DNA of 64,000 nt from Acridotheres tristis. Its lineage: Eukaryota; Chordata; Aves; Passeriformes; Sturnidae. Position 1 is the stretch's first letter. Each line of letters opens with the position of its first letter. This document shows, one piece after another, positions 34,201 to 46,000 of this stretch. The DNA lies in contig CM072896.1 in the NCBI GenBank assembly GCA_037013685.1, forward strand, positions 9,613,444 through 9,677,443, read 5' to 3'. The translations under genes and the position numbers were made by a program. Under the pieces are notes generated by a model. It was not told where the DNA came from and searched no databases. It saw nothing but the letters and a program-made list of their open reading frames with translations.

Positions 34201-37111
34201 GGAATTTAGAGCTCTATCACATGTAGCAGGGACTGGGCTCGTTGCCCACATCATGGCCTTATCAACGTATCAAGAAAATAATAAACATAAAAAATAAAGT
34301 TCAATAGCTTTATTATCAGTATGACTAAACACAGCTTTCATAAACATATCAGGTCTATGCCTGCAAAGCCTTATAGTCACTTTTTCCTTTATTCGTCTCA
34401 GCCAAAAAGCAAACCTTCATTATCACTTAGAGTCCACCTGGTTTTCCAAACAGCCATTACACCTGCACTGCCATTCCACACTAGAGCAAATTTAGTCCCA
34501 CTTCACTGGTGTTTCTGCTGGACTGTAGCTGCCACCCAGTCTATCTGCCTCTCATTAGCAAGGCAGATCCCAGTAATAAGTAAAAGGACTCCTCATATAC
34601 GGCAAAGAGACAGGGAAGACATTTGATGGATGTCTCCAACTCCTATGTCCATCTTGGCAATGCAAGCCTTCCATGAGCACCAGTAACTGTGCATGTACTG
34701 AATACGTGTTTCCCCTGCTTCCCAAGCAGCCTGGGGTTGGCACATGCAGCCATCTCATTCTGTTTGTGTGAAAGTTTCATATTTTTCCCCATTATGAGCC
34801 TCCACAGCCCAGATTGATAGTAGACCCAGCTGTCCTTTATAATTACATTTTAATGACTTAGGATGGTTGTTTGCATTTTGGCAATTTGTTTAATAGTGAT
34901 GACATTTAAATTGTCACAACTAGGCTTCAAAGTTATCAATTTATTAGATGATCAGGAAACTTCACACCTATGGTGGTGAGAATTTTTGGCTGCAAATTCA
35001 GTAATCCATCGGCACACTAATTTATATAATGAGGGTTATTTCATAGAGATATACTTTAGTTAATTCAGCCCTGAAAGGGATTTACTTGAACGAATTAAAA
35101 AGGTTCTGTTTACTTATTTATTACTTTAGATTGACAGATACTCTAAAAACACACATATTGTGTTTTGTCTTCTCTTGCTTTTTCATTTCAGTACATTGAC
35201 TTCTTGTGCATATATCCATTTATTTCTTCTCCCTCTGCAAATGAACCTGGGATTTGCAGAATTGCATATAATTCCTTCAGAGAAACACTTCTCTTGATAC
35301 AGTAACAGAAGCACTCAAATATTGCATAGTTTATATTCTTGGTAGATTTTTTTGCTAAGTATTTCAACACCCATTCTCCAATGGTACATCAAAACAGTTG
35401 TCCAACTCCTTATAGATGCTGAAGTCACGAATAGCTGAACAATTAACCCTGATTGCCTGGTCTGAATATCAGGTTTAATCATAGTACTGTCAGCTGCCTG
35501 GCACATTTCCTAATTGTTTACCTCTCAGGTTCCCTGCTTCCCATTTCCAACCCAAGGATTTCAAGTCCCCCCCTGAAGTCTCCCACCCAGCCCTATTTGA
35601 CCTGCTGTTTAGAAAAGAACCAGCGTATGGTGGGGGCAGGTAAAGCTCATAAGTTTCCTCACAAAACCACTGCTGCACAGCCCCAGCTGTAGAGGGGACA
35701 CAGCTACAAATGAGCAGTGCTGGCCAGGCTCTTTAGAATAAATTGGTATCCTGCCATGTCTCCAGAAGTGGGGCTCAGCTCCGGGAGTGGCAAGCACAGA
35801 GCAGCTCCCCTCACCAGGCAGGCTGGCCACGGATGGCAGCTGCAGGAGGTGGTGGGGCTGCAGCCCACAAGCAACCCATGCTTCTGGCAGAGGAGACTGA
35901 CACGGGTCAGTTGATTCCAAAGTTATTGGAAGAGCAGCATGCAGGTAAAACTGTCACACGTTGACTTTTAGGAAATCAAATAAAACATACTCATACACAT
36001 GATTGGTGATTGATATCAACAGGGATATGCCAGTCATCGTGAAAGAAAGTAGCTCTGGGAGGGGCAGGAGGGGGATTACTGCTCACTGCCAAGTCCCTGA
36101 TGTACAAATGGCACTACTGACAGGCACCATGCAGATGCAAGCTAACACCCTGTGAGCTCCCACCTACCTCAAGGACTTGGCCCAGAATAGGTGTGCCATA
36201 TAATCTTTCCTCCAAGAGAGAACTGGCTGTAATACACAAGTAGGAGAAAAAAAATCTAATGAATGTACTTCTCTTGACAATTTTGACTGCCTTTTCCTCC
36301 TTATCAGTGGTATTACCTTCGTGCAAGTAATCATTAAGTAAACAGATCTCAAAGAAAAGTCATTTCAAGTACAGATTTCTTCCACTAAACTCCCTGGAGT
36401 GCCCACTCCGTAGCCCTTGGGCAAAATCCAGCATGAATTTATCTCAAGAATAGGCCAATGCTCATTAATCAAGCAAAGGCCTGGCTGAAATCCTCACAGG
36501 CGGCTGCGCAGAACGCCAAGTCACCTTGTTGTAACTGATCTAGGTACTCTGCAGTGCCAAAAGCCAGAAAGCTGCCAGAGACCATTATATTACAGATGGA
36601 AAGCCAGTAAAGAGAACAAGGAAAGTAATTAAAAAATACATTTCTCAAGCTCATTGGACATGGACCAAAATTCAAACACAGAATGAATAATCGAAATAAA
36701 TGTGACAGGTAGCAGAAATACACATTAGTGAGCTGCTGAAAGAAAAAGCTTCAAATAGACTCTCACAAGGTTTTAGAAGAAGAGGAAGAGGTGCCCAGGG
36801 CAATCCCCACGGGAATTCTTTGACTCTGGGAAGTGGGAGGGTTCATCTAACTAATGGTTGAAAAACTTGCCCTTCTACCTAGAAAGCTGGAAGATCCCCA
36901 GAAACCTGAACAAGTCCTAGAAAGTTTGCATAAACACCCCTGCAGATGGCTGAGCACTATCTTTATGCCCTTGCCGGTGCTCATTCCTTGCCAATCGCAA
37001 GCCCTCTGCCCTGACCTCTGCTCCGTTTCCAGGGGGGGCCTTTGAAGTGGGTGATTCCTGAAGTGGAGATGGTTTGTGGGACAGGGCAGCCCGGGGCTGT
37101 TACTTGTTCTA

Positions 37112-37136
37112 GCTGGGAGCTGTGCTGGCTCCCAGC
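37112..37136. repeat. Perfect inverted repeat, 9-bp arms, 7-nt loop
   Basis: GCTGGGAGC pairs exactly with GCTCCCAGC across a TGTGCTG loop. It is intergenic with no downstream U run, so it is not a terminator; it may be chance in a GC-richer patch. Confidence 0.7.
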
Positions 37137-38029
37137 ACAGGCAGAGCATGACGTGAATCCTGCCTGCTCCAACCCCACCCAGCCCCTGGAGACAGCCTCA
37201 ACCTGATCCCAAGCACCTCGTTGATTTTGTTTTAAGAAGATTAGAGAGCACTATCAGCAGAGGACTGACAGGCAATCATCTTGTGCAGAGTGAGAAATAA
37301 AGCGGAGAAGTAAGACAGCAACCTGTTGCAGCTGTTTGCTCAGTGAGTGCACCGTGTCAGAGCATTTCTCAGCTGCATGTCACGACAAGCAGTCACGGGA
37401 GGACAGCACGGAGCCATCTCCTGCTGCTGCTCCAGGTTTGAAGGAAGGCTTCCACCTGTTTTTCTTGGTCCGATGAGAAACAGCACATCCGTCTTTGTCC
37501 TAAGGCAATCGTTATGGCCACAGCAACACCACCACAAAAATGGGGGTGAAAGCTGCTATTTGAAACCAAGGTAAAGACTGAGGCTTATTTCCTATACATA
37601 CACAGCAAAAAGCATCATACCCAGCAGGCTCACCAGTTATTTCCACCAGCTGCTATCAGTAGTTTCCAGTGCTCTAAAGGCAGTTAAAAAAAAACACACC
37701 TCAATTTTTACTGAGCTTTGAAGACCGCTGCTTCTATGTCAGATCTGAATAAAGCATTGTGCTCCTGAAGGCTTGTCTGCTTTTCCCATCTATACTAGCT
37801 GATCAAATACAATATACTGTATATTGTTTAAGTGCTTCAAAAACCCAATTTGATCTTCATTTACTTTACTGCTTTCTACAACAGCCTTGTAATTTCTGCT
37901 GAATATGGTAAAAACCAGTAATGAAAAAACGTGAAAATAATGCTTCAATGGAGCTTACCAGCTTTGAATTGCAACTTTCAGATTCACTGCCTTGAAGACT
38001 GTACTCCCTGCTTCCTTACTCTGGAACCT

Positions 38030-38420
38030 CTGTGAAGGTGACCCAGCCCCAAGGTACCTGAGCAATGGGCAGGAAAGGTCCAGGGACAGCAGCTGGTTCA
38101 GCCAAGAGTCCAAAACTCACGGCAGCCCATGAGGATGCAATAGGGCAAAGACAAGGGCAGCGAGTCAAAACCAGGCATTGCACCTGGATGGAGCCGTTTG
38201 AAGACAGAACAATCAACCAAAGGCCCATAGCCAGGGCAGGGCTGGGGGGCAGCTGGAGACCAACCCTGGTCCAGGCCTCCTTAGGGAAGGGCACAAAGCC
38301 TTGGGCTGACCTTAATGGGGCCCCATGGGGAGGGGGTGTGGCTGGGGGGACCCAGATGAGGCTGCTCAGGGACTATTAAGGCCTAATTAAGGCCGATCAC
38401 TGCACTTGGTGCTGTGAGAC
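38030..38420. repeat. Unclassified GC-richer block, possible degenerate repeat
   Basis: This block stands out from its AT-rich surroundings. It is purine/G-rich, has a G-run segment near 38330-38350, and near 38370-38395 shows TTAAGGCC twice in close succession (ATTAAGGCCTAATTAAGGCC). The pattern of a GC-rich body followed by a TATTAAGG-like element recalls an LTR promoter, but I could not place the ends or find terminal TG/CA or a target duplication. No coding potential is evident. Confidence 0.3.
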
Positions 38421-41400
38421 ATGCCTTCATTAGGCTTAGTTTTGTTTAGTAAAAATATATTAAAGGCATCTTTAGGAAGTTGAAACCAACAAACAAAAAC
38501 CCCAAACAAATAATAATGCCCATTTCAATATAATGGATATTATGAATATTATAGCATACTTTGTCTCCTCACAACTTCGGGGTTCAAACTTCCAAGGGAA
38601 ATAAAGCTTACCTCTTTGAATGAAAACTGAAATAAAGAGACCAAATTGTAAACTAAAATTTGTCAAGTGGTCTTCTGCTGGTATCAGCCCCTCTTCCAAA
38701 TGCTTCCTCATCCCTGCCTCTGCCTCTCAGCCTCTCTGCAGGGAACAGAAGTCAGGCTAGTGAGCATATATGATGTAGGACCAAGGTTAGCATAAAAGAC
38801 AGAAACATGCAGAGCATGAATTCTACTCATATATCCAGAAGAATATAAGAGCAAGAAAAGACTTCCAAGAAGGGGCTTAAATGTAATTTCTGGTGAAATT
38901 ACTGTACTATCTTTGACAAATCCTTCTTTACAAGGAGTGCCAGATAAAGCCTTCTGGTACTGCCTCTGGATTAGCCCAACTTTGAGAGCTGGGAACCTGG
39001 GAGTACAGTAAATGGACATTTCATCTCCCTGGGGAAGGACACTGCTTCCACTCTCCTGGCGTCCTGCAGGCCAATGGAGCACACAAATATCACCAGAACA
39101 CTGACACATCCTTGTTATAAAGTAGTTCAAATTTCATAAAAAATTGAATCAAATCCCATGTTTCCATAACAGAAAACATTATGTGAATGCTTTATAGAAA
39201 TGGGAAATAATCACAAAATTTTCATAGCTAGAGTATTAAGAAAAATTCCCCTCCAGTAGCAGAATATACTTTAACTTCATTATTTTTATAAACTGTGAAT
39301 GATTAGATGTAAATTATGCTGCCACTGAAAAAAACCCAAACAACTGTATTTAACAGAATATTTTCTGCCTACGGTATTATTACAAGTAACAACTTCTTGA
39401 CTGTTATTCCTGTGGTCAAGCAAAAGGAAGATAAATGTTTCCATATATAGCTTTTAAAATCAGTTTTAGATGACAGCAAGGTACTTTTTAGTTACTTCAT
39501 ACCAAAGAAATTTTTACATTATGGTTTGTTTTCATCAGTGATGTCACATCCTATTCTCTTTGCTTTTGACACCTTTTTTAGAAAAGGTGCCTTTCAAATG
39601 CATAGAAGGATTGCCTGGTACCATCTTCTTGGCATAGCTCACATATTCATTTCCTTAACACTGCCTTTTGGTCTATTCCCTTCTCTTCTCGTTACATACA
39701 GCAGCTCAGGCTTTTTGAGCTTTTTCAAAATGCTGTGGCTTAACTGAAGTATCTCACTGCAGCATGGAAGTATCCAGATAAGCAGGAGGTGACTGATCAT
39801 CTGACCAGACACCGTTGGCTGTAAGTGTCAGGGATCCTTTTTGATGTTGGTTCGTTTCTTCCAGCCCACATTAAGAACAAGACACTCCTTTAGTTTCCAT
39901 CCAGTTGTTTCATCTATGTCTTCTGGGAGTCCGTATGAACAAATCAAGAACCTCCAGGATATATTCTGTTTTATCTCTTTAAGTTGAAGAGAAAGCATCT
40001 CTATTTGTCCATATTGTATTATAAAGATACTGTGTTAGTCATGGTGGGAACTGAACTGGAGAAAGTAACCTGCCAGCAAAGAAGAAGTTAGTAAAGGTGG
40101 ACTACATAGTAAAAGCAGAGTTAATGTCAGATCAAAGACTCTGCAAGAGTAAGCCCTGAATTCACACAAAACATTCACTACCAGATCTTATTTTCATCTG
40201 TCTCTCTCAGAAGGGCTTGTCTCCACAGTTTCCAAGGCATTATGTTGTTTTCAGAACCAGAATGGTAGCAGTGGTACAACAGCTGTATATAAACGAATAA
40301 CATGTTTAAACTGATCCTTTGATCATCTGTATTTTGTTAATTTTCTGACAGACTCATAATATTTGGTGTATCAAATTCTGGGTTACTGCTTTTCTCTTCT
40401 TCTCCTTTTTGTAAACACTGTCACGTACTGACAGTCTAGGAAAACCACAGTTCCTCTACCATAACTACACTCTGACATTCTTCTTACACGCAGGCTAGTC
40501 CTAACTAGCTCCTTCCAGATTAACATAAACAGTGTTTCAAGTGTGCTGCTATCAGATTCCCAGCATTAATTAGAAAAATAACCTTCAGATATGGATTTAA
40601 TTTGCATCTATGCATTCATAACAGGATGTTTCTTTGCAATCGTTACATGTTGAAAAGCCTCCCTATAACCCTGAGAAAAAGTGAGTATTCCGAGATCTGC
40701 CCTATTGCTTCTAAAACACGTTTAAACTTTGTGCTATTAAGCAAAGATCTCAATGTCACTTTTTCATTATGGGTCAACATATGACTAAGCTGTATGTTTA
40801 CACTGATAATAGCTGTATGATAAATATTTACATGGATTATATAGTTAGCAGTAAGGCGTAAGCAGCGCTGACCGTATGCGTCACTCCTGTACCAGGACTA
40901 CACGGGTTATGAAAATGATGGTTTTGGTTTTTTCTTCTTCATTTTCCTTCCAAGTATTGCATTCTCTTTGTAATCAGGCCAGACATAACAGAAAAACAGA
41001 ACCTATGCTGTTAATAGTTGCTTAAATGGAAAGGGATATTGTCCTAAATTAATTCAACCCACCTTTCATGTGTCAGCCGTTCAGTTATTCTTACTTAAGA
41101 ACATTATTCATGTTGAAGAAAGCTGAGTAATAGCTTGTATGGCACATGTATATCAAATGTAGAATTGGTAAAAAAAAAAAAGTTGTAATATATGAACAAT
41201 GTTTCTCATTTCATTCAATTTTATTGGTAAGAAAAATTAACACTCAGGCAAAAAAGTAAAAGAAAACCATGAGGTGAATGGTGGCGTGAGATTAAAGAAA
41301 GAGAGCAGCAGGTGTTTCTTTTATTTCTTCTAACCAGTTATTTATGTAAGTATAAACTAACCTGGAAAATCTGGCAGGATATTAGTAAAATTTGTGTAAA

Positions 41401-42494
41401 ACAAGGAAAACCCCCAACTTTTAGGAACTTAATGGGTATAAAGTCCCACACTTTGGTAAAGAGTATAGGAACAATGTTTTAAAACCTAGTTACATATGTG
41501 GCCCGTTAATTATAGCATTAGAACATATTATTAATTTCCTTAGCCTCCCATTGTTCCTGTGACTTTTTTTTATCCCTGACATATCATTAAGGATCTGAAA
41601 AGAGAGAATAGTAATATACAACTGTTCAGATTGACCCACGAAGGGAACTACGATCTTCTAGGTCTGAGAAAGGAACCACAACCTCAGGACCTGCACATTC
41701 AGTAATAAAATCTGGGCCTGTATTGAGGCAATAAATATGGCATCTTTAAGAATTATGGACTGAAGTTATGATTGTCTGAAAATGGAGTATGCTGTTAGAG
41801 GAAACAGTGCCAATTGTAGAAAACTTGGTGTACGATTAAATAAATCTATCAGTTCAGGCACTTTTAACTCTCACATCCTGTGATTTCTATGAATTATTAT
41901 GATTAGCATTAATTGAGGTAACAGATCTAAATGTGCCAAAAGTAAGGAGCTTAAGGTAATGTGTGTAAATGGTGGCACACACTGAGCCTTGCCCGCCTCT
42001 TTTGGCTTCTGTTCGTTCTTGGAAGCGAGGACTATGCTGAAGTTGCTTGTTTTGGCAAAGCCTGCTCCTTTAACTTGATCTCCACCCTATTTCTAGGAAT
42101 TCAGCCCCTTTCATGCCTGCCAGTCTGCTGAGCTGTGTGCTGTTTTTGGAAGAGCAGAATGCAATTTTCTTATAAATTTTATGACATACTTGTACAAGTT
42201 GCCAAAATGTTCTATGAAACCTGAGTGCCACATAAATGACAGCAAAATCAGACCATTTACATGTAGCTTTGGCTATGGGTTTTGTATGATTCATTTCTAG
42301 ACACATATTTGCACCATCAGCTTGCCAACATTTCTATGAGAACCTATTATTTCAGGCATTTATAATTTTCTCAGTGTATTCCCTACTGAATATTAATAAC
42401 AAAGCTCACAGTCTGGATATCTGTGTCAAATTTGGGGAATAATACAGTGACATCAGTGACTAGTACTCTACAGAAGTGAAACTAACAGAATCTT

Positions 42495-42720
42495 TAGCTG
42501 CACCAGGGGAGGTTTAGATTAGACATTAGGATGAAATTCTTCACAGAAAGAGTGGAATGGGCTGCCAAGGGAGCTGGAGTCACCGCCCCAGAGGTGTTTA
42601 AGAAAAGACTGGACGTGGCACTGAGTGCCATGGTCTGTTTAACTCGGTAGTGTTCAGTCACAGGTTGGAATCGATGATCTCAGATCTTTGCCAACCTTGT
42701 TGATTCTGTGATTCTGCAAT
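42495..42720 (+). mobile_element. CR1 LINE 3' end
   Basis: This is the end of a CR1 in plus orientation. A GGGGAGGTTTAGATTAGACA segment is followed by TTCTTCACAGAAAGAGTGG, GGGCTGCC and GGAGTCACC, then the gene-end GGTTGGAATCGATGATCTCA and terminal repeats ending ATTCTGTGATTCTG. The reverse transcriptase tail is readable only with frameshifts, so the copy is dead. It ends about 120 bp before the RHBDD1 CpG island and is parallel to RHBDD1. Confidence 0.9.
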
Positions 42721-42959
42721 GTCTTCATCTAATTGGTTTCAAAGCTTGGGAAAAAAAAAGTCCTCGAACTATTAACCTTACAGAACTACTTACTATTTTG
42801 CATGTGCAGTAAACGCTTCCAAACGAAACCTGATTATGTATTTTGATAGCGGGCAGCGCCAGCGACCAACACCCGCCCCAAGACACCGGCCCAGCTTTCC
42901 CACCTCCGCCCGCCCGCGCACAGCGCCCCTGGCGGCGCGGCGGTGGCGGCGCAGGCGCG

Positions 42960-43064
42960 GTGCGTTCCCCGGGCGGGGCCGGGGCCGCTCCCCTCGCCGC
43001 GGAGTGGCGGCCGCGGGTCACGTGGGGCGGCGCGGGCTTCCGGGTGCAGCCGCCGCCGGAGAAC
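42960..43064 (+). other. RHBDD1: RHBDD1 non-coding first exon (predicted 3' end)
   Basis: GAGAAC is followed by GTGAGT at 43065-43070, a near-consensus donor in the CpG island and in the correct orientation to splice to the coding exon acceptor at 48704. No ATG of the RHBDD1 frame exists here, so the exon is 5'UTR, as in mammals. The 5' limit given is approximate. Confidence 0.5.
43019..43024. promoter_or_regulatory. E-box CACGTG in the RHBDD1 promoter
   Basis: GGTCACGTGGGG surrounds a perfect CACGTG. With T at -1 it matches the USF and MiT/TFE core. The IRS1 island carries the same GTCACGTG octamer. Confidence 0.5.
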
Positions 43065-46000
43065 GTGAGTGCGGGGGCGGGGGGCGCTGAGGCCGCCGCC
43101 ATCTCCTCCTCCTCCTGCTGCTGCGCTCTTCTATTCTGCTCTCCTGCCCTCCTCCTCTCCTGCCTTTGCCGCCGCCTCCCGGCGGAGAGCAGATCCCCGG
43201 CCGTGAGGGGCGCGGCCGTAGCCGGGGAGCGCGGCCCTGCTGAGCGGGGGGTGCCCGGTGCAAGCCCCGACAGGCGCGGTCTGGGCGGGGTAAGCTGCCC
43301 TCGAGCTGCGCTCTCTAGGAAGTTTCCCTCCGCCCCTGCATGGAGTGGTGGTGGGAGTTGGGCAGGTGAAGCGGCCGGAGGAGCCGAGTGCCCAGCACTG
43401 CCGAGTGCCCAGCACTGCCCGCGTTCACAGCCGTTATCTCCGCACCCGCCGCCGTGACTGCGCGGCGCCGCTCCCGGGAGCGCTCCCGGTGCGCAGGAGG
43501 AGCCGCGGGGCTTATCCGCAGCCACACGTGTACGTGTGCTGCGACTTCGGGGTTACTGCTCTCATCTACCCCATTTTCTGCAGAAAAATACTCTTCACAA
43601 GTTCTATAAGCAGCTTCTTTTAAAAAGTCTATAACTAGCCAGAGCTATATCCCTTTCGTTGTTAATACCACGAAACAAAAACCTACCCCCAAAACCTGCA
43701 AATAACTTGCAGCTGTATCAAGAAGCAGTGGCAAGTGTAGCTTGTCTGTAGTTGGTAAGTCTGCTTACAGTTGTTAAAACAGCGAGTTTGAGTAATTCAG
43801 GTGTCTATAAAATGTAATTAACAATACCTGAGCTGGTTGGATTTCCTGAAATAGCACAGTGATGTTTTTCCTGGAGCTGGGTTTTTACTGACGTAGATTG
43901 GAGGTGTTGACAACAGTAGTATAACACTAATACTAGAAAGCGTATATTTCTGAATTGTTTGTATATTTAACCAGTGTTATTGAAAATTGATTTCTTCAAA
44001 CAGTGAGGTTTCCTATTCTTTCTCTTACACACTGCGGATAAATTTTCCTTCAAAGCTACCAAGGAATGCTAAAATTCTAAGAGCTGTTGTGCTTCTGAAG
44101 TGGAGCCAGGCAATCTTTGATGGTTTCATTTTTTCATAATATTAAAATTTTTTTCAGATACAGAAGAATGCTCTTCTAGTATGATTACCCAGTTTTAACA
44201 TACACACGTAACAATTGTAATCAAGAGGGAAAAAAAAAACCAACAAAACCCAAATCCCTGACCCTGAGTTAAACATCTGTGAAGTTAAAACTCAGCTGTG
44301 GCCTAATCTGAAGTTCACTGTTGTTTTGATGTATTTTTATTTCAAGCTGTGACATCCTCTTGCCTTCACAAGTACAGTGATATTAAATATTTATGACTAT
44401 TTCACTTTTCCAACTTCAATTAGTGTAGATGTATCCTAGAGTTTTGAGAGGCAGTTATTAATTACTGTCTGTTATGAGAGAGATTTGACTTAGCCCCCTG
44501 GGTTCTGTCTTGTGAAAGCTGCCTCATTTATTTTGGGATAAGGTGGCTAAAATGGTTCTTGGCATGTATTGTTTAACATGTGTATATTTTCTTGTGAACA
44601 GTAATTGTTATGCACTTCAGAACACAATTTTCAGTTTTAAGTTGAAATTTTTAGTTAAAAAACTTCCTTTAGGTGGTACCTAAGAGGATTAAAAATCTAT
44701 AAAGGATTTTAAATTTTCATGCTGAAGCAGATATAAGAGGTAGAAGAACTTCTTTAATCTCACAGAAAACTTTGAATGAAATTTAAAATGTTGCATAATA
44801 GAAAAAGACTGTTATACAGCCATTTATGAAGTCATTGATCGTCGATACTTAACTTTGAATTGTCTCAGAGTTACTGACTTAAATTGTTTTAAAACATTTT
44901 TATTACAGATGTATGACTTGCCTCACCAAATCCTGAAATGCTGTGTCTTTTCAGTTCACCATTCAATATTCCTTTGTGAAGGAAAGCCATTTAAAGGCAC
45001 ATCTGATGAATCCAGAAGTTGTTCTTTACGAAGCAGTTAATTTTATAACTAAGTCAGGACCTTGTCTTTGCTATTAACTCTGTAATTGACTGGACATTTC
45101 AAAGCTTATTGTAGCTGACAGCTTGTGGCTGACCTCCTTGCATGCTTATTAAATATAAACAGGATGATTCATTATGTTTCAAATTTTTAGTTTATTTTTC
45201 CTTGCATTGGTTGTTTTTTTCTGTTTGGTCTTTTCCCCACCCCTTTCCAAAGTCTGAGGGCCACAGTAAAATTGTTTACAGTTGGCTCCTGCTTCCTTTG
45301 CCCTCCTCTTTTGCCCTGAAAACAGTTTCTGCTTTACCTGGAGATGCCTTTGGATCCTGAGACTGTAACTTCACAGACAAGTGCTGTGGGCCTGTTGAGG
45401 CTTATCTGTATTGGGGAATGCTTTGTCCTTACCATCACTCACCCCTTATGTTTCAAGAGGTTTTGACATTGGTTAGCTCTCATCTGGACATGTAAGCTGA
45501 ATGCACAGTTTTTTTTCCAGAGTGTACTTGGTTTGGCTTAAACATAAATCAAAATTTCAGGGTAGTTATGTCTGTTTTAGGGGGAGCAAGGGTACAGGGA
45601 GATTCTTTTCCTCTAAATTCAAATTGCAGCTGTAGGAAAAGACAGTAGAACATTTCATTTTAACTGATATTTACTAAAATATTTACTTAATTAGATTATT
45701 TTTTTAGTAATGTGAAGTTGTAATATTTTATAGTTGCCAAATGAGTGAGGGGGTTTGTAAAAATAAATTTAAATGCTTTTTTAAATGCTTTTTACTTGGT
45801 CAATACAAAACAAACAAACGAATTCCAAGAATATTTAGTTCAGACATTTATCTTGAGTAGGTGACAAAAATGCAGCCACGTGGCAGCCTGGATGCAAGAC
45901 AAATGCCCATTTCAAGTCTGTTCTGGAAATTTGTACATTTTGAAGTAGGTGGCATGTTTTCAAAAAAAAAAAAAGGAAAAAAGCACCTCATTGTTTCAAG

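Larger units (their letters stand above)
25271..42494. other. Long intergenic interval between IRS1 and RHBDD1
   Basis: About 17 kb of AT-rich DNA in which I see no protein-coding or structural RNA gene; the frames present are short and unrelated to any family I know. GC-richer islands within it are at about 35600-35930, 36960-37200 (with the hairpin at 37112-37136) and 38030-38420. The interval between these two divergent genes is conserved in amniotes and could contain enhancers for either gene, but nothing in the sequence alone identifies them. Confidence 0.5.
42850..43540 (+). promoter_or_regulatory. RHBDD1: CpG island promoter of RHBDD1
   Basis: A dense CpG, GC-rich block at the start of the RHBDD1 transcription unit. 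It contains an NRF1-like GCGCAGGCGCGG (42949-42960), several GC boxes and a GTCACGTG E-box at 43017-43024. There is no TATA box, which is usual for a housekeeping gene. A strong splice donor at 43065 lies inside it. The start site is probably within about 42950-43040, but the sequence does not fix it. Confidence 0.75.

Noticed and set aside
42918..42938. CTCF-like core on the minus strand (CGCCAGGGGCGCTG)
   Set aside because: It lacks one G of the usual CCAGGGGGCGC core, and the CpG island makes near-matches likely.
42725..43525. 266-codon minus-strand frame across the RHBDD1 promoter
   Set aside because: Same artefact; its far end runs into the CR1 tail boundary, and no divergent gene is known here in other amniotes.
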